Assembly: GCA_903930435.1 (NCBI GenBank)
Contig: CAIYYN010000042.1
Coordinates: 62,001 to 126,000, forward strand
DNA: 64,000 nucleotides
Direction: 5' to 3'
Origin: an uncultured Hyphomicrobiales bacterium
GTDB lineage: Bacteria > Pseudomonadota > Alphaproteobacteria > Rhizobiales > Ancalomicrobiaceae
This document shows, one piece after another, positions 61,139 through 64,000 of the stretch. Each line of letters starts with the position of its first letter. Positions within the stretch are counted from its first letter, which is position 1. The notes below the pieces were generated by a model. It made no database searches. It was not told the DNA's origin and was given only the letters and a program-made list of their open reading frames with translations. The translations under genes were made by a program, and so were the position numbers.

Positions 61139-64000
61139 CTACTCTGCAGCAGCATTATACCGATCTGACCGCATGGCTTCGAGGGCCTTGCGGTATTCGA
61201 CCGGCATGACCTTCACAAACTTCGGCCTGAAGGTCTCCCAATTGTCCAGGATTTCCTTTGCCCGCGTCGAGCCCGTGTGCAGGAAGTGGTTCTGGACCAG
61301 TTGCAGGATACGCTCGTTGTCGTGCCGGGTCATGTCAGCATGTGTGTCGACACGGCCCTTGAATTCCAGATCGCCGCCGTGATGGTAGGATTCCTCCAGC
61401 AGGTCCTCTTCTTCAGGAACCGGCTCAAGATCCACCATCGCCATGTTGACGCGGGTCCGGAAGGTGCCTTCCTCGTCCAGAACATAGGCCACGCCGCCTG
61501 ACATGCCGGCGCCGAAGTTGCGGCCTGTCTTGCCAAGCACAACCACCAGACCGCCGGTCATATACTCGCAGCCGTGATCACCGCAGCCCTCGACAACGGC
61601 AATCGCACCCGAGTTGCGCACGGCGAAGCGCTCGCCTGCGACACCGCGGAAGTAGCATTCGCCCTCGATGGCTCCGTAAAGCACGGTGTTGCCGACGATG
61701 ATCGAGGAACCCGGATCGATCTTCGACGATGGATCAGGACGCACGATGATCCGGCCGCCTGACAAGCCCTTGCCGACGTAATCGTTGGCGTCGCCGATCA
61801 GGTCGAGCGTCAGACCGCGCGCGGCAAACGCACCGAACGCCTGACCAGCGGTTCCCTTCAGTTCCACGTGGATCGTGTCCTGCGCCAGACCTGCATGGCC
61901 AAAGCGCTTGGCGATTTCGCCCGACAACATTGCACCGACCGACCGGTTGAGGCTCTTGATCGTGGTCGAGATCTTCACCTGCTGGCGCGCCGTCAGCGCG
62001 GCTTCGGCTTCTGCGATCAGCTTGCGATCAAGCACGTCGTCAATGGGATGAACCTGCGACCCGTTGTGCCGGATCGCGCTTTCATCCGTTGAGGGCATGT
62101 GGAACAGCTTGGCAAAGTTGAGGCCACGTGCCTTCCAGTGGCTATTGTCAGCCTTCTCCATCAGGAAGTCCGTGCGACCTACAAGCTGCTCGAGCTTGGT
62201 GAAGCCCATGGAGGCCAGGATCTCGCGGATCTCCTCGGCGATGAAGAAGAAGTAGTTGATCACATGCTCGGGCGTTCCCTTGAAGCGCTTGCGCAACACC
62301 GGATCCTGCGTGGCGATTCCAACTGGGCAAGTGTTCAGATGACACTTGCGCATCATCAGGCATCCGGCCGCAATCAGCGGTGCCGTGGAGAAGCCGAACT
62401 CATCTGCGCCAAGCAAGGCACCGATGACGACATCCCGACCAGTCTTCAAGCCGCCATCGACTTGCAGGCGAACCCGCGAGCGCAATCCGTTGACCACGAG
62501 GGTCTGCTGGGTCTCGGCGAGGCCGATTTCCCAGGGCGATCCCGCATGCTTCAACGAGGTGAGCGGCGACGCACCCGTGCCACCCTCGAAGCCGGAAATC
62601 GTGATGTGATCAGCGCGCGCCTTGGCAACACCGGCGGCAACCGTGCCGACACCGACTTCCGAGACGAGCTTTACCGAGACTTCGCCCGCCGGATTGACGT
62701 TCTTCAGGTCAAAGATCAGCTGGGCCAGATCCTCGATCGAGTAGATGTCATGATGCGGCGGCGGCGAGATGAGACCAACGCCGGGCGTCGAGTGACGGAC
62801 CTTGGCGATAACGGCATCGACCTTGTGCCCAGGCAATTGTCCGCCTTCGCCGGGCTTGGCACCCTGCGCTACCTTGATCTGCATCTGGTCGGAGTTGACC
62901 AGATATTCCGCCGAGACACCAAACCGGCCTGAAGCGACCTGCTTGATCGACGAGCGCAGGGAGTCGCCATTCGGCAGCGGCTTGAAGCGATCAGCCTCTT
63001 CACCACCCTCGCCCGTGTTCGATCGACCACCAATCCGGTTCATCGCAATGGCAATGGTCGTATGGGCCTCGCGGCTGATCGAGCCGAAAGACATTGCGCC
63101 CGTTGCAAAGCGTCTGACGATTTCCGACGCCGGTTCGACGGATTCAAGTGCGACCGGTGCGCGACCAAGGTCCGCCGCTGACTTGATATCAAACAGGCCA
63201 CGGATCGTGATCAGATGGTCGTTTTGTGCATTGACGACATCCGCAAATTCGCGCCGATACTTGGCATAGGACGTCGCACCACCGTCGCTGCGGGCCGCGT
63301 GCTGCAAGGATGCGATCAGTTCCGGTGTCCAGGCATGGGCTTCGCCACGCAGGCGGAAGTTATATTCGCCACCTACGTCGAGCGCGTTGCGCAGGACCGG
63401 ATCATCGCCGAAGGCTTCCCGGTGCCGACGCACGGTTTCTTCCGCAATCTCGGCCAATCCGATGCCTTCGATCTGGCTCGCCGTGCCGAAGAAATACTGC
63501 TTCACCAGCTCGCTCGACAGGCCGATGGCGTCGAAAATCTGCGCGCCGCAATAGGACTGATAGGTCGAGATGCCCATCTTCGACATGACCTTCAGGAGGC
63601 CCTTGCCGATGGACTTGATGAAGCGGTGCACGAGTTCGTGCTCTTCGACGGTCGCGGGCAGCTGGCCCTTCATGGCGAGCAGGGTGTCGAAGGCGAGATA
63701 GGGATTGATTGCCTCGGCGCCATAGCCCGCCAGCAGCGCGAAATGATGGATTTCGCGGGCTTCGCCCGTCTCCACGACAAGCCCCGCGCGGGTGCGCAGA
63801 CCCTCGCGGATCAGGTGATGATGAACAGCCGCAGTCGCCAAAAGCGCCGGAATGGCAATCCTGTCGCGCCCGATCTCGCGATCCGACAGAACGATGATGT
63901 TGAAGACTTCGCCTTCGAAATAGCCCTCGACCGCCTTTTCCGCCTTCTCGCAGATCGAGTCGAGCGCCGCCTTCATGCCAGCCGCGCCTTGCGACGCCGG
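61139..64000 (-). CDS. gltB: Glutamate synthase large subunit, C-terminal 953 residues
   Basis: The frame is open to the right edge, so the N-terminal glutaminase domain and part of the central domain are outside the window. Visible are the FMN-binding synthase domain ([40 protein letters not shown]), the [3Fe-4S] cysteines in [20 protein letters not shown] (C-x5-C-x4-C), and the beta-helical GXGXG domain ([31 protein letters not shown]-like repeats near [20 protein letters not shown]). The enzyme makes two glutamate from glutamine and 2-oxoglutarate. gltB precedes gltD in the same direction. Confidence 0.97.
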   Translation of the reverse strand, partial: PASQGAAGMKAALDSICEKAEKAVEGYFEGEVFNIIVLSDREIGRDRIAIPALLATAAVHHHLIREGLRTRAGLVVETGEAREIHHFALLAGYGAEAINPYLAFDTLLAMKGQLPATVEEHELVHRFIKSIGKGLLKVMSKMGISTYQSYCGAQIFDAIGLSSELVKQYFFGTASQIEGIGLAEIAEETVRRHREAFGDDPVLRNALDVGGEYNFRLRGEAHAWTPELIASLQHAARSDGGATSYAKYRREFADVVNAQNDHLITIRGLFDIKSAADLGRAPVALESVEPASEIVRRFATGAMSFGSISREAHTTIAIAMNRIGGRSNTGEGGEEADRFKPLPNGDSLRSSIKQVASGRFGVSAEYLVNSDQMQIKVAQGAKPGEGGQLPGHKVDAVIAKVRHSTPGVGLISPPPHHDIYSIEDLAQLIFDLKNVNPAGEVSVKLVSEVGVGTVAAGVAKARADHITISGFEGGTGASPLTSLKHAGSPWEIGLAETQQTLVVNGLRSRVRLQVDGGLKTGRDVVIGALLGADEFGFSTAPLIAAGCLMMRKCHLNTCPVGIATQDPVLRKRFKGTPEHVINYFFFIAEEIREILASMGFTKLEQLVGRTDFLMEKADNSHWKARGLNFAKLFHMPSTDESAIRHNGSQVHPIDDVLDRKLIAEAEAALTARQQVKISTTIKSLNRSVGAMLSGEIAKRFGHAGLAQDTIHVELKGTAGQAFGAFAARGLTLDLIGDANDYVGKGLSGGRIIVRPDPSSKIDPGSSIIVGNTVLYGAIEGECYFRGVAGERFAVRNSGAIAVVEGCGDHGCEYMTGGLVVVLGKTGRNFGAGMSGGVAYVLDEEGTFRTRVNMAMVDLEPVPEEEDLLEESYHHGGDLEFKGRVDTHADMTRHDNERILQLVQNHFLHTGSTRAKEILDNWETFRPKFVKVMPVEYRKALEAMRSDRYNAAAE

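Noticed and set aside
1-64000. tRNA genes, insertion sequences, CRISPR arrays or prophage
   Set aside because: I looked in the intergenic regions for T-loop sequences in cloverleaf context, for transposase-like frames with terminal repeats, and for evenly spaced short repeats; none were convincing.

Overview
The window is 64 kb of chromosomal sequence from an alphaproteobacterium, most likely of the order Hyphomicrobiales (Rhizobiales). The evidence is lineage-typical genes: RcdA (DUF1465), GapR (DUF2312), DUF1244, DUF1036 beside pyruvate kinase, DUF2336, a split pntAA/pntAB/pntB transhydrogenase, a 49-residue aa3-oxidase subunit IV, and CtrA-type TTAA-N7-TTAA sites. By eye the coding DNA is moderately GC-rich, with a few AT-rich intergenic islands. 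I see no tRNA or rRNA, no insertion sequence, no prophage gene and no CRISPR array. Genus cannot be fixed from the sequence alone.

Layout. 1-2.5 kb: a truncated secreted protein, then a MarR regulator and an MFS transporter that share an operator motif. 2.5-10 kb: TPR lipoprotein, rpsU, purE-purK, two divergent DUF465 genes, an acyl-CoA ligase and a TauE/SafE permease. 10-12.6 kb: a candidate small RNA under a CtrA-like box, then rcdA, a glycosyltransferase and a small CxxC protein. 12.7-19.4 kb: pntAA-pntAB-pntB, oxidase subunit IV, an ABC1/UbiB-type kinase and pepF. 19.6-25.8 kb: an orphan sigma-54 response regulator, an L,D-transpeptidase and a DUF882 M15-type peptidase. 25.9-30.4 kb: DUF2336, gapR, DUF1244, DUF1036 and pyk. 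30.5-34.6 kb: a complete Ugp-like ABC importer operon. 34.8-41.5 kb: a degenerate nuclease-like protein, rpmJ, a TPR protein plus alpha/beta hydrolase, a desaturase, an XRE regulator, and a coupled TIGR04222/GRDP-like pair. 41.5-47 kb: an MHS-family permease, then a zinc-type cluster (His-rich membrane peptide, ABC ATPase, ABC permease, COG0523 GTPase, WD40 protein). 47-56.6 kb: a chemoreceptor, a FAD oxidase, hemH, kdsD, an outer-membrane barrel protein and galU. 57-64 kb: a Tat-type lytic transglycosylase, a DUF459 SGNH protein, and gltD/gltB, with gltB running off the right edge.

How the genes fit together. Much of the window is core metabolism and envelope biology: purine synthesis, NADPH balance, glutamate synthesis, heme, LPS sugar precursors (kdsD, galU) and peptidoglycan remodelling (L,D-transpeptidase, M15-type peptidase, lytic transglycosylase). 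Cell-cycle factors (RcdA, GapR) occur alongside exact CtrA-type boxes, one ahead of the sRNA candidate and one between galU and the transglycosylase gene. I did not find a clear defence or mobile system. The least explained parts are the sRNA candidate, the Gly/Cys-tailed TIGR04222 protein with its GRDP-like partner, and the zinc cluster that lacks a binding protein.
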